Origin: Sulfomarinibacter sp963741385
Lineage (GTDB): Bacteria > Acidobacteriota > Thermoanaerobaculia > Thermoanaerobaculales > Sulfomarinibacteraceae
Assembly: GCA_963741385.1 (NCBI GenBank)
Contig: CAVUHO010000015.1
Location: 124,001 to 188,000 of the forward strand
DNA length: 64,000 bases
Direction of reading: 5' to 3'
The notes under the pieces were generated by a model. The model was not told the origin of the DNA. It searched no databases and was given only the letters and a program-made list of their open reading frames with translations. Shown here piece by piece: positions 1 to 8,405 of the stretch. Made by a program: the position numbers and the translations under genes. How positions within the stretch are numbered: the first letter of the stretch is position 1; each line of letters begins with the position of its first letter.

Positions 1-1
1 C

Positions 2-331
2 GCGGTGGAGAACCACGAGGGCGAACATGTGGGTTTCTCCGGACTGCGCAGCATCGATTGGCAGAGCCGGGTCGCGGTCTCGGGCAGCGTCATCGGCAAC
101 CGGGATCTGTGGGGCCAAGGGCTCGGCACCGACGCCGCCAACGTCCGCAACCGCTACGCCTTCGAAGTGCTCGGTCTGCGCCTCTTGATCGCGACCGTGA
201 TCGCCGACAACACCGCCTCTCTGGCCATGCTCGCGAAAGCGGGCTACACCGAGGTCGGCCGCGTGCCCGATCGCTACTGGAAACGAGGCGCCTACCGCGA
301 CCAGGTGATCCTGACTCTCCGCCGCGAGTGA
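2..331 (+). CDS. GNAT-family N-acetyltransferase, C-terminal part (cut by window edge)
   Basis: This is the C-terminal ~109 residues of a RimJ/RimL-like GNAT acetyltransferase, which transfers acetyl from acetyl-CoA to an amine. The reading frame is open to the left window edge, so the GTG at position 5 is probably internal. The segment NRYAFEVLGL followed by IATVIADNTASLAML and AGYTEVGRVPDRYWKRGAYRD matches the typical RimJ/RimL end, in which neighbouring residues recur as 'N..S..ml.K.Gf...G' before a final 'RD...' strand. The substrate cannot be told. A 7-bp-period repeat begins 16 bp after the stop. Confidence 0.75.
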   Translation, partial: AVENHEGEHVGFSGLRSIDWQSRVAVSGSVIGNRDLWGQGLGTDAANVRNRYAFEVLGLRLLIATVIADNTASLAMLAKAGYTEVGRVPDRYWKRGAYRDQVILTLRRE

Positions 332-346
332 GCAGGGGAGCAAGTT

Positions 347-381
347 GAATTTCGGATTTCGGATTTCGGATTTCGGATTTT
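347..381. repeat. Heptamer repeat array, 5 units (GGATTTC)
   Basis: Five direct units with an exact 7-bp period: GAATTTC, then three GGATTTC, then GGATTTT. The reverse-complement array lies at 656-686. Confidence 0.9.
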
Positions 382-496
382 CCACACACCCACCCCCAGG
401 CTGAGTGGGGCGGATAGTTGATTGTTCGCGACTGCCTTTTCTCCGATGATCCCGATCGCTCCAGACGGGCTGTCATCCCGAGCGACCGCCCCTTCC

Positions 497-578
497 TGTC
501 ATCCCGACCGAAGGCCCGGCGGGCCGTAGTGGAGGGATCCCTCCGCTCGTTCGCTTCACTCCCTCGGTCGGGATGACA
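497..578. repeat. Inverted repeat with TGTCATCCCGACCGA arms
   Basis: The left arm is at 497-514 and the right arm at 562-578 (CCTCGGTCGGGATGACA). They are almost perfectly complementary around a loop of about 47 bp. A related element with the same outer arm sits at 56237-56358, so this is a dispersed repeat family. Confidence 0.8.
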
Positions 579-655
579 TTCCTGGAAACTGCTGGTTGCG
601 CCCTTTCCCCCTTCTGAGTTGGCCGGGCTTGCCACGGCGTAGCCGGGTGGCCGGC

Positions 656-686
656 ATTCCGAAATCCGAAATCCGAAATCCGAAAT
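656..686. repeat. Heptamer repeat array, inverted copy (AATCCGA)
   Basis: Units ATTCCGA and AATCCGA x3 in 7-bp register, the reverse complement of the array at 347-381. The two arrays bracket the inverted repeat at 497-578. Confidence 0.9.
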
Positions 687-730
687 TGCGATGGCCCCCT
701 TTCTCCCTTTCCCCTTTCCAGCCATTGAGC

Positions 731-736
731 TACGAT
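731..736 (+). promoter_or_regulatory. Putative -10 hexamer (TACGAT), leaderless start
   Basis: TACGAT ends 7 nt before the ATG at 744. With normal promoter spacing, transcription would begin at or next to that ATG. No Shine-Dalgarno sequence precedes either candidate ATG (735 or 744). Four other genes in the window show the same layout. Confidence 0.35.
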
Positions 737-1691
737 GCTCGCCATGAACAACGACCCCACCTTCGAGGACGTCCTCGCCGCTGCGGAGCGCATCCGAGGC
801 CGCGTCCACCGGACGCCGGTCATGTCGTCGACAGCGATCAACGGCATTGCCGGCGCGCACCTCCACTTCAAGTGTGAAAACCTGCAAAAGGTAGGGGCCT
901 TCAAGGCTCGGGGCGCGACCAACGCGGTGCAGAGGCTCGACGAGGAATCCGCACGACGCGGGGTGGCGACGCATTCGTCGGGCAACCACGCCGCCGCCCT
1001 CGCCTTTGCTGCGGCGAGTCGGGGCATCCGCGCCCACGTCGTGATGCCGCGAACGGCGCCGCCGGTCAAGAAGGCGGCGGTGGCTGGTTACGGCGCCGAG
1101 ATCACAGAATGCGAGCCGACCCTCGCAGCCCGCGAGACGACCCTCGAGGCGGTGGTCGCGCGCACCGGCGCGACCTTCATCCACGCCTACGACAACCCCA
1201 TGGTTATCGCCGGTCAGGGTACCGCGGCGCTCGAGTTGATGACCGATGTCCCGGATCTCGAAATCGTGATGGCGCCGGTGGGCGGCGGCGGTCTGATGTC
1301 GGGGACCGCCATCGCGGTGTCCGGGTCGCGACCCGATGTCGTGGCGTGGGGCGCCGAGCCGGCTGGCGCAGACGATGCCTGGCGTTCGCTGCGCGACGGA
1401 CGCATCCACCCGTCGGTCAAACCGGCCACCATCGCCGACGGTCTTCTGACCTCGCTGTCGGACCGTACATTCCGCATCCTGTCCGAGCGGCTCGAGGGCA
1501 TTCTCACGGTCAGCGAGGCGAACATCATCCGCGCCATGCGTCTTCTGTGGGAGCGTATGAAGATCGTGGTCGAGCCCTCCGGCGCGGTGCCCCTGGCCGC
1601 CGTCCTCGAACACCCAGACACCTTTGCCGGCCGCCGGGTCGGGCTCATCATCTCGGGTGGCAATGTGGAGCTCGATCAATTACCGTGGTGA
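735..1691 (+). CDS. Threonine/serine dehydratase (PLP-dependent, fold type II)
   Basis: Deaminates L-threonine or L-serine to the 2-oxoacid. The PLP lysine is in QKVGAFKARG (about residue 57), the phosphate-binding loop is SSGNHAAALA, and PVGGGGLMSG is the second glycine-rich loop. At ~318 residues it ends after the catalytic domain with no ACT or regulatory domain. This matches catabolic or serine-racemase-like enzymes better than biosynthetic IlvA. Two ATGs are possible (735 and 744); the -10-like TACGAT at 731-736 favours 744. The next gene starts 6 bp after the stop, but its function is unrelated. Threonine versus serine specificity cannot be decided from sequence. Confidence 0.88.
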   Translation: MLAMNNDPTFEDVLAAAERIRGRVHRTPVMSSTAINGIAGAHLHFKCENLQKVGAFKARGATNAVQRLDEESARRGVATHSSGNHAAALAFAAASRGIRAHVVMPRTAPPVKKAAVAGYGAEITECEPTLAARETTLEAVVARTGATFIHAYDNPMVIAGQGTAALELMTDVPDLEIVMAPVGGGGLMSGTAIAVSGSRPDVVAWGAEPAGADDAWRSLRDGRIHPSVKPATIADGLLTSLSDRTFRILSERLEGILTVSEANIIRAMRLLWERMKIVVEPSGAVPLAAVLEHPDTFAGRRVGLIISGGNVELDQLPW

Positions 1692-1697
1692 CGTTAC

Positions 1698-3339
1698 ATG
1701 ACCGATCGCTCACTGCGCCTACCGATACTGATGACCATCGGCGCATTGGTCGTTTTTGCCACGTATGTTCGCGTGTGGGGCCTGTGGGACTTTTTCTTGA
1801 CCCCCGACGAAGCCCTGGTCCTTCAAATTTCCTCTCAGCCGAAGCTCGTCGACGTGCTGATCGCTGCGTCGTATCATCCCCACCCTCCCCTGCGTTACTT
1901 CGTGCTCCACTCCATGGTGTTTTTCAGTGACAACCCGCTGTTCCTGAGGAGTCTTTCATTGCTTCCCGGGGTGGCTCTGATTCCGCTGTTTTTTCTGCTC
2001 GGACGGCGAACGGCGGGGACCGCGTCCGGGATTGCGATGGCAACCATCGTTGCCTTCAGTCCCGCGGCAATGTTGTTGTCCGAGGTTCTGCGGACCTACA
2101 TGCTCGCCACATTTTTCGTCGCAGCAGGTCTTTATGCGTTCTTTTCGTATTTAGAGGAACATCGGTCGAAATTCCTCTACCTGTACGGCGCGTCGATGTC
2201 CCTCGGCCTGCTCTCGCACTACTTCACCATGCTGCCGGTTGCGGCGGTTGGTATCGTATGGGTGTTCTGCGCGGCGCGCTCGCAGCGGCCGCTCCGCGAA
2301 CTGATCCGCGCGGTGTTGGTAAACGTTCCATTTGCCGTTCTCGCGGTCGCCGCGTACGCCCTGCACCTCTCGAGTCGCAACGGCCCTCACTGGTGGAACA
2401 GTATCGAGAAAGGTCACCTCGTCTCTCAGTTCCCCGACACCGCGCCAGATTTCTTGGTGAATGGGTACCGACTCTTCACCTTTTTCTTTTTGTCCAGTGC
2501 GTGGTGGTTGGCTGTCCTGGCGCTGCTGGGCATGACAGCACTTTGGATCACCAAGCGCCGGGTCGTCGTGATGGTGATCGTGGTGACGATCACCATCAAC
2601 ATCGATGTTGACTCTTGCGAGGAAATACCCGTTCGGTGGAGCACGACAGTCATTTTTTCTACTGCCGCTGATGTTGATCCCGATCGGCGCGGCGGTTCAG
2701 TTTGGATGGGACCGGGCGCGATCATGGTTCATGGGCACGGCGGATTCCGACTTCCGCAGGTGGGTTTCTGCCCACAATCGGACGATTTCGTTCGTGGCCC
2801 TGGTTTGTTTCGTTGGGTGCCTGGCCCAGGTCTCGTACGGAATCGCACGGTCGGATTTTTTACGACACGCAGCCGGGAGGGGTTCGGGAGAGTTGCCCGT
2901 CACGCAAGGCGATGTCACGAACGTGGTGGAATACCTCCGCGAGCGCATCGGCGCCGACGACATCATCCTCGCGGATAGACAAACGACGTTGTACGCGCGA
3001 CTCGCTCTCGGAATGGGCCCTGAGGGTATTTCCGGAACAGTTTCGAACATCGGTTTCAACGGTCTCGAACTCTTTTACTCCAACCAGAACTCCAAGTTTT
3101 TCTTTGACAGTGATGAGGTGCTGTGGCGGTCACTCGAGGACCTTGTCGACCATCGGGAAATCAGCGGGGACGCCACGATCTGGGTCCTCAGCATCGGATG
3201 GCAACCAGTCAGACACGTGATGGCAGAACAGGTCCAGAGCCGTCTCATCGTCGACAAATGTGTTTGCGGCGGCGCCAGCGTGTACGCTTTCAAGGGCTCT
3301 GAAGTCGCGGCGGAGGTCGTGCGGCGATTCGGTCGGTGA
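1698..3339 (+). CDS. GT39/ArnT-like membrane glycosyltransferase, interrupted by a frameshift
   Basis: A multi-spanning GT-C glycosyltransferase that would transfer sugar from a polyprenyl-phosphate donor at the outer face of the inner membrane. The N-terminal frame has a first TM, the acidic loop motif TPDEALVLQ and HPPLRYFVLH, as expected for GT39. The frame changes by +1 near 2590-2605. The second frame continues with LTLARKYPFGG, SFFLLPLMLIPIGAA and a soluble C-terminal region ending at 3339, giving about 546 residues in total. The cause is either a 1-nt insertion or a 2-nt deletion in a region of short palindromic GTGATC/GATCAC tracts. It may be a sequencing error or a real inactivation. 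It leads a block with GT2, methyltransferase and flippase genes. Confidence 0.7.
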
Positions 3340-3429
3340 AAAGCGGAGCCGATCAGACCCGGAGGTGTTGTGCGAGGGGTGCATGAGGGCAGCGGTCTCA
3401 TCGTGGTTTTCTGCTAAGCTCCTGGAGAA

Positions 3430-4431
3430 TTGCGAGATACCACAGTGACCACCGTGAAACCACAGTTTCTCACGTTCGTGATCCCGGTGTTCAACGAGGA
3501 AAAGACCCTGCGGGCTCTGCATGAAGGGATCATTGCGGCGGTGGCGCCTCTGGACCTGGGCTGCGAGATCATCTTTGTCGATGACGGCAGTCTCGACGGT
3601 TCGACCGAAATCATACGAGAACTCAGTCACGAGAACCCCGGCACCCGCGCCATCCTGATGGCAACCAATCAGGGAAAGGCAGCCGCCTTGGACATCGGCT
3701 TTCGGCACGCCGAAGGAGACATCGTCATCACGATGGACGCCGACCTCCAGGATGATCCGGCGGAAATCCAGCGGTTCGTCGATAAGATCAACGAGGGCTT
3801 CGACCTGGTCTGTGGGTGGAAGGCGGTTCGCCACGATCCGTGGCACAAGACGCTCCCCTCCAAACTCTTCAACGCCACGGTGCGCGGGGTCTGCGGGGTA
3901 GCGATCCACGACGTCAACTGCGGCTACAAAGCGTACTCGCGGAGAGCTGTGGAAAACCTGTCGTTGTACGGTGAGCTACACCGTTTCGTGCCGGTTTTTG
4001 TAGCGGATGCCGGAGGACGGGTCACCGAAATCCAGGTCCAACATCATCCTCGAGCTCACGGCCGTTCAAAGTACGGACTGAGCCGCCTGCCGAAGGGATT
4101 TTTCGACCTGCTGACGGTTGTGCTCACCACGCGCTACCTGAAACGTCCCATGCACTTCTTTGGTTGGATCGGGCTCCTCAGTTCGAGCGTCGGCGGTGTC
4201 ATGCTGAGCTACCTGGCGGTGCTCTGGACCCTCGGGGCCAGACCGATCGGCAATCGTCCGATGCTGTTCTACGGTCTGCTCCTGGTGGTCGTGGGGGTTC
4301 AGCTGTTCTCGCTCGGTCTTCTGGGCGAGTTGATCAACAAGTTCAGTCACAAGTCCGAGTCGGCAATCATGTTCGATCGGGTTGGCTTCGACGTGCCGCA
4401 GGCGGAACAGACAATGGACGATGAAGTTTGA
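3430..4431 (+). CDS. GT2 glycosyltransferase, polyprenyl-phosphate sugar synthase type (DPM1/GtrB-like)
   Basis: Makes a polyprenyl-phosphate-linked hexose, the donor used by GT39-type enzymes such as its upstream neighbour. Motifs in order are PVFNEEKTLRALHEG, FVDDGSLDGSTEI, the metal-binding MDADLQDDP, then NCGYKAYSRRA and HHPRAHGRSKYG. Two C-terminal TM helices follow (about residues 238-262 and 276-300), as in GtrB-like synthases. The start is uncertain: TTG 3430 or GTG 3445. An extended -10-like TGCTAAGCT lies at 3412-3420, which would favour GTG 3445. The stop overlaps the next start by 4 bp, so translation is probably coupled. Confidence 0.85.
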   Translation: MRDTTVTTVKPQFLTFVIPVFNEEKTLRALHEGIIAAVAPLDLGCEIIFVDDGSLDGSTEIIRELSHENPGTRAILMATNQGKAAALDIGFRHAEGDIVITMDADLQDDPAEIQRFVDKINEGFDLVCGWKAVRHDPWHKTLPSKLFNATVRGVCGVAIHDVNCGYKAYSRRAVENLSLYGELHRFVPVFVADAGGRVTEIQVQHHPRAHGRSKYGLSRLPKGFFDLLTVVLTTRYLKRPMHFFGWIGLLSSSVGGVMLSYLAVLWTLGARPIGNRPMLFYGLLLVVVGVQLFSLGLLGELINKFSHKSESAIMFDRVGFDVPQAEQTMDDEV

Positions 4432-5072
4432 AGGCGCTCTCGACGATTCGACACGATACGGCCGAACGGCACCTGCGGAAGTACAGAAACCAAAATCCGA
4501 TTCACCGTTTCGTGCTCCGGCGGTTCTTCGACCGGGTCGCCGCCGAAATCGTTCTTCTGCAGCCGAAATCGGTGCTCGAGTTCGGTTGTGGGGAGGGGTT
4601 GTTCCTGAGAGAAGTGATGCGACGGGGGGTTGTTTTTGACGACTACATCGGTCTCGATCTGCGAGAAGATGCCCTGGAGACAGCCCGGTCTCAGCACCCG
4701 CACCAGCGCTTTGAACGCGCCGATCTCTTTCACTGGTCGGAACCGGGCGGTGGATTCGATCTGGTGATTGCCTCGCAGGTGCTGGAACATCTGCCGGACC
4801 CTGGCCGCACCCTCGGGAGACTGGCCGAGCTGTGTTCGGGACGGCTTCTCCTGACGGTTCCAGCCGAGCCGTGGTTTCGAACCTTGAATTTCCTGCGTGG
4901 TCGCGATCTGTGCCGGCTGGGGAACCATCCCGAACACGTCAATCTGTGGACGTTCTCCGGTTTCCGGAATTTTGTTGCCGGGTATGCGGATGGAGTCCGC
5001 GCTTTCCGTGTCTTCCCTTTCACCGTCGTGGTGGCGAGACCAAAAGGCATCGATGGATCTCCGACTTTCTGA
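4428..5072 (+). CDS. SAM-dependent class I methyltransferase
   Basis: A 214-residue methyltransferase with SAM motif I VLEFGCGEGLFLREV, the acidic IGLDLREDALETA, and the post-motif IASQVLEHLPDPGRTL typical of the UbiE/ubiquinone-like group. The TTG start overlaps the GT2 stop, and the end overlaps the following ATG by 20 bp, so it belongs to the same operon. Its substrate is likely a glycolipid or surface polysaccharide intermediate, inferred only from context. Confidence 0.8.
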   Translation: MKALSTIRHDTAERHLRKYRNQNPIHRFVLRRFFDRVAAEIVLLQPKSVLEFGCGEGLFLREVMRRGVVFDDYIGLDLREDALETARSQHPHQRFERADLFHWSEPGGGFDLVIASQVLEHLPDPGRTLGRLAELCSGRLLLTVPAEPWFRTLNFLRGRDLCRLGNHPEHVNLWTFSGFRNFVAGYADGVRAFRVFPFTVVVARPKGIDGSPTF

Positions 5073-5991
5073 TCAGCCATGGTGGCGCCGCCTCCTTCTG
5101 AACGCCGTCGCGGTCGCATTGATCGCCGGTATCTTCGGGTTTCTTGGCTGGCGGTTGTGGGTCGACCGGGATGTGTTTCAGGAAATTGACTGGTGGGCGC
5201 ATCCCGGGCTGTGGGCGTCGCACTTCACACTTCTTGTCGGCGTTTTTGGCATCTGGGCTCTCGGCTGGGTCCGAAGCCTGAGATTTTTCGGTGGGAACAT
5301 CAGAACGTCAGCGGTGGCGTCGACGTGGCTGATAGCGAATGTCGGAAAGTACATCCCGGGAAAGCTGTTCATGTTCGCCGGACGCGTCGAGCTGGTCCGG
5401 AGACTTGGCGTCCGTCCCGCCGTTTCGGTCAGTGCGTTGGCGCTCGAACATGTCATGCTGCTAGTCGCGGCGAGCCCTTTCCTGATATCGGTCTTCCTTC
5501 GCGGTTTCCGGTTCGACTCGCACCTGCTGTGGGTGGTTCTGGTCGCGGCCGTCATCCCGGCGCTGGCCTTCGTTCTGCGTCCCGTCCTGCTGGTGGCCAC
5601 TGTCAATTTCCTCCTTCGCGTCATGAACCAGCCAACTCTTGCCGCGGACATCCGGCCTGGAGATTCGGCGAGACTGCTGGTTCTCTATTTTTTTGGGTGG
5701 CTGGCATACGGCGCGTCGGGAGTTTTTCTTCTCGGGGCTTTGGGGCTGGGTTCTGCCGTACCGTTCGTCGATGGTGCGGCAGCATTCGTCGCCGCATGGA
5801 TGTTGGGGTTTTTGAGCCTGGTCACGCCGGGTGGGATTGGCGTTCGGGAAGGGGCGTTGGTTCTGCTTCTTGGTTCCGCGGTGCCGGCCCCCCAGGCAAT
5901 CATGGTCGCCCTGGTGGCGCGCCTGAGCTGGACTCTGGTGGAGATGGCGGGCGTGATGTTCGGGGTGCTCATCAGCCGTTGTCCTCATTGA
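5053..5991 (+). CDS. UPF0104 / lysylphosphatidylglycerol synthase TM-region (AglD-like) membrane protein
   Basis: A 312-residue integral membrane protein with about eight TM helices. It carries the family signature YIPGKLFMFAGRV (usual form 'k..PG+.g...R') and a C-terminal TPGGIGVREGALV motif. Members sit beside GT2 synthases and GT39 transferases and are thought to act in lipid-linked sugar handling or flipping. The ATG at 5053 is chosen because the protein then begins with a short charged stretch and the first TM. Upstream in-frame sequence is only the methyltransferase read in another frame. The 3' end overlaps the truncated gene on the opposite strand. Confidence 0.75.
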   Translation: MDLRLSDQPWWRRLLLNAVAVALIAGIFGFLGWRLWVDRDVFQEIDWWAHPGLWASHFTLLVGVFGIWALGWVRSLRFFGGNIRTSAVASTWLIANVGKYIPGKLFMFAGRVELVRRLGVRPAVSVSALALEHVMLLVAASPFLISVFLRGFRFDSHLLWVVLVAAVIPALAFVLRPVLLVATVNFLLRVMNQPTLAADIRPGDSARLLVLYFFGWLAYGASGVFLLGALGLGSAVPFVDGAAAFVAAWMLGFLSLVTPGGIGVREGALVLLLGSAVPAPQAIMVALVARLSWTLVEMAGVMFGVLISRCPH

Positions 5992-6118
5992 GTCCGGGGC
6001 CGCAGCCGAGGTCGACCACTGAGGCCGGGTCGAGGTGTTCCAGGGAGGCCGTGAGGTGCCGGAAGGGCAGCGCGCGGGTGTCGGATAAACGAAGGTACTG
6101 ATCAGGGTCCCACGGCAT
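5972..6118 (-). pseudogene. Trans-aconitate 2-methyltransferase remnant (first ~43 residues)
   Basis: The opposite strand begins with MPWDPDQYLRLSDTRALPF, the hallmark start of Tam enzymes, and runs through SAM motif I (VVDLGCGPGL). It then stops within a few codons where homology ends. A full enzyme has ~255 residues. The break coincides with the 3' end of the flippase gene (5991), so insertion of the glycan block or a deletion probably removed the rest. No downstream part is visible in the window. Confidence 0.7.
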
Positions 6119-6304
6119 GAATCGAGTATGCCAGGGCTGAAGCCGGACGAAGGAACGAGATCGCTGCATTTGACGCCGAGATCGGTTATTCTGTCCGCCG
6201 TTGACGGGATGACGGTCGCCGTGCGACGGCCATCGGACGCACGGCCCGAGGGGGGGAGCGGTGAGGATGCTGATCTGCAGCCTCGAGGATCGCGGGCGGA
6301 AGCC

Positions 6305-6787
6305 GTGAAATCCGCGGTTTCGCTGTTCGTCATCCTGATGGGCGTGTGGCTCCTCAACTCGGGTCACTACACGCCTCTGATGATCTCCTTCGGCGTCGGG
6401 TCGTGTCTGTTCGTCGTCTTCCTGAGCCTTCGCATGGGCATCGTCGACGACGAGGCCGAACCGGTGCACCTGCTGCCGCGCGCCGTCCTCTACCTGCCGT
6501 GGCTTGTCAAAGAGATTTTCAAGTCCAACATCGATGTGGCGCGCCGCGTGCTCGCCCCTGGCCGGCCGCGGATCAGTCCCCGCATCATCGAGGCCGGGAC
6601 GACTCAACACAGCGATCTCGGTCGCGTGATCTACGCCAACTCCATCACCCTGACTCCGGGCACGGTGTCGATCCGGGTCCACGGCTCCTCCATCACGGTC
6701 CACGCGATCGCCGACGACGTGGCCGACGGACTGCTCGAGGGCGAGATGGACCGGCGGGTCACCCGGCTCGAAGGGCTGGCCAGCTGA
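6305..6787 (+). CDS. mnhE: Na+/H+ antiporter subunit E (MnhE/MrpE)
   Basis: First gene of the Mrp operon. MrpE is a small membrane subunit needed for assembly of the multisubunit cation/proton antiporter. Two N-terminal TM helices (FVILMGVWLLNSG and LMISFGVGSCLFVVF) precede the conserved region LPRAVLYLPWLVKEIFKSN and the family signature ANSITLTPGTVSI. The GTG at 6305, after GGAAG, gives 161 residues, the normal family length. An in-frame extension to 6128 would add a non-hydrophobic leader absent from homologs. The stop overlaps the next ATG. Confidence 0.88.
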   Translation: MKSAVSLFVILMGVWLLNSGHYTPLMISFGVGSCLFVVFLSLRMGIVDDEAEPVHLLPRAVLYLPWLVKEIFKSNIDVARRVLAPGRPRISPRIIEAGTTQHSDLGRVIYANSITLTPGTVSIRVHGSSITVHAIADDVADGLLEGEMDRRVTRLEGLAS

Positions 6788-7077
6788 TGGGCCCGTTTGC
6801 CGCCGCCACGGCGGCCATTCTGGTGTGTATGGTGATGACTCTGGTGCGGTCGATTCTCGGCCCCACCGTCTTCGACCGGATCCTCGCGGTGAACAGTTTC
6901 GGCACCAAGACCGTGCTTCTGATCGCGGTCTACGGTTTTCTCTCGGGCCGCCCCGACTTCCTCGATCTCGCACTGGTCTACGCGTTGATGAACTTCATCG
7001 GCACCATCGCGGTGATGAAGTTCACCCGGTTCAACGACCTCGCGGGGATGGAGAACGACGAGGACGAGGTGTACTGA
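6787..7077 (+). CDS. mnhF: Na+/H+ antiporter subunit F (MnhF/MrpF)
   Basis: A 96-residue, three-TM subunit. The motif GPTVFDRILAVNSFGTKTV and the following DFLDLALVYALMNFIG are diagnostic of MrpF. The start (ATGA overlap with mnhE) and the stop (ATGA overlap with mnhG) indicate translational coupling. Confidence 0.92.
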   Translation: MGPFAAATAAILVCMVMTLVRSILGPTVFDRILAVNSFGTKTVLLIAVYGFLSGRPDFLDLALVYALMNFIGTIAVMKFTRFNDLAGMENDEDEVY

Positions 7078-7412
7078 TGGGCTTGCCGGTTATCGACGTC
7101 CTGTTGTGGTTTTTCGTCGTCTCGGGTTCGCTGTTTCTGATCATCGGCGGCATCGGCATCCTCCGTTTCCCGGACTTCTACAGCCGCATCCACCCCGCCG
7201 GGATCACCGACACCATGGGCGCGTGGTTGCTGATCGTCGGTCTGATGTTCGCGTCGGACTCGTGGCTCGTCACCATCAAGCTCGTCATGCTCCTGCTCTT
7301 CCTCGCCACCACGAGCCCGCTGGCGGGACACGCTCTCGCCAAGGCGGCCTACATGCGCGGCCTCAAGCCCATGTTCGGTCACGACCTCGAGCGGGAGGCC
7401 GGTGATGATTGA
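7077..7412 (+). CDS. mnhG: Na+/H+ antiporter subunit G (MnhG/MrpG)
   Basis: A 111-residue, three-TM subunit. It has the MrpG core GGIGILRFPDFYSRIHPAG and the following TDTMGAWLL, then a TM ending in LFLATTSPLAGHALAKAAY. It overlaps both neighbours by a few bases. Confidence 0.93.
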   Translation: MGLPVIDVLLWFFVVSGSLFLIIGGIGILRFPDFYSRIHPAGITDTMGAWLLIVGLMFASDSWLVTIKLVMLLLFLATTSPLAGHALAKAAYMRGLKPMFGHDLEREAGDD

Positions 7413-7983
7413 CGTCATCCACATCGTCCTCTTCACCTTTCTTGCGGTCATCGCGATCGCCATCATTCGTCTCAAGGACCTCTTCGCTGCGGTGATGATG
7501 ATGGGAATCTTCAGCCTGCTCTCGGCCTCTCTGTTCACGGTAATGGACGCGGTCGACGTGGCCTTCACCGAGGCCGCGGTCGGCGCCGGCATCTCGACGA
7601 TTCTGATGCTCGCCACGCTGTCGCTGACCACCAGCAAGGAGAGCACGCTGTATCAGCGGCCGCAGCCGATGGCGCTGATAGCCGTGGTCTTGACCGGGGC
7701 GGCTCTCGTCTACGCGACCTTTGATATGCCGCGTTACGGCGACCCCGCGGCGCCGATCCACCACCACGTCGCGGACCACTACATAGAGGACACCGTCGCG
7801 GAGATCGGGGTGCCCAACATGGTGACCGCAATTCTCGCTTCTTACCGTGGTTACGACACCTGGGGCGAGACGACGGTGATCTTCACGGCGTGTGTCGGCG
7901 TGATGCTGCTGTTGGGCGGGGCACGGACCTTCTACCGGTGGCGAAGCCGCGAAGACGCCGACGAAGGGGAAGGCGTTCGGTGA
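7405..7983 (+). CDS. DUF4040 protein: free-standing MrpA C-terminal module (MbhD + MbhE-like)
   Basis: This 192-residue membrane protein corresponds to the C-terminal part of a canonical MrpA. Residues 1-75 form the MbhD/DUF4040 part, with LKDLFAAVMMMGIFSLLSA and AFTEAAVGAGISTILMLA. Residues ~95-185 form the MbhE part, with a periplasmic HHHVADHYIEDTVAEIG and VPNMVTAILASYRGYDTWGE, the last segment being the MrpA/MbhE hallmark. In textbook Mrp operons it is fused to a NuoL-like domain; here it stands alone. The start is ATG 7405 or GTG 7402. It overlaps mnhG by 8 bp. Confidence 0.85.
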   Translation: MIDVIHIVLFTFLAVIAIAIIRLKDLFAAVMMMGIFSLLSASLFTVMDAVDVAFTEAAVGAGISTILMLATLSLTTSKESTLYQRPQPMALIAVVLTGAALVYATFDMPRYGDPAAPIHHHVADHYIEDTVAEIGVPNMVTAILASYRGYDTWGETTVIFTACVGVMLLLGGARTFYRWRSREDADEGEGVR

Positions 7984-8405
7984 TCAAGCACATCATCATC
8001 CGCGTGATGTCGAAGCTGCTGATTCCCGTGATCATGCTGTTCGCGTTGTACGTCCAGTTTCACGGCGATTACGGTCCCGGCGGAGGCTTTCAGGCCGGGG
8101 TCATCTTCGGCGCCGCGATCATCCTCTACGCCCTGATGTTTGGTCTCGAGACGGCGAAGGTGGTCTTCCCGCCGCGGGTGCTGGAGATCCTGGTCGCGTT
8201 CGGTGTTCTGCTGTACGGTGGCGTCGGCATCGCCGCTATCTTCGAGGGCGGCAACTTCCTCGACTACAGTTCGCTGGCGCACGACCCGGTGCACGGCCAA
8301 CACCTCGGCATCCTTCTGGTGGAGCTCGGGGTCGGGATCACCGTGGCTTCTGTGATGTCGACCATCTTCTTCAATTTCGCGGGGAGGGGGCGCCGCGATG
8401 TTTGA
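7980..8405 (+). CDS. mnhB: Na+/H+ antiporter subunit B (MnhB/MrpB)
   Basis: A 141-residue, four-TM subunit containing the MrpB signature HGDYGPGGGFQAGVIFGAA and the later LVELGVGITVASVM. The GTG start overlaps the preceding stop (GTGA). No further hydrophobic segment lies upstream, which supports this start. Confidence 0.92.
   Translation: MIKHIIIRVMSKLLIPVIMLFALYVQFHGDYGPGGGFQAGVIFGAAIILYALMFGLETAKVVFPPRVLEILVAFGVLLYGGVGIAAIFEGGNFLDYSSLAHDPVHGQHLGILLVELGVGITVASVMSTIFFNFAGRGRRDV

Larger units (their letters stand above)
332..734. other. Intergenic region made of nested inverted repeats
   Basis: No gene is apparent in these ~400 bp. From outside inwards they hold a heptamer repeat in one orientation, a shorter inverted repeat, and the heptamer repeat in the opposite orientation. 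Next to the second heptamer array is a segment (about 623-650, CCGGGCTTGCCAC...) that recurs near 41969-41994. The region looks like an accretion of small dispersed elements rather than a decayed gene. Confidence 0.6.

Noticed and set aside
90..1679. Long open frame antisense to the threonine dehydratase
   Set aside because: Arg/Gly/His-rich composition typical of the opposite strand of a high-GC gene; no motif, and the sense gene has clear PLP motifs.
4897..5052. N-terminal extension of the UPF0104 protein
   Set aside because: This stretch is the methyltransferase gene read in another frame; the extension has no family match and the ATG at 5053 gives normal length.
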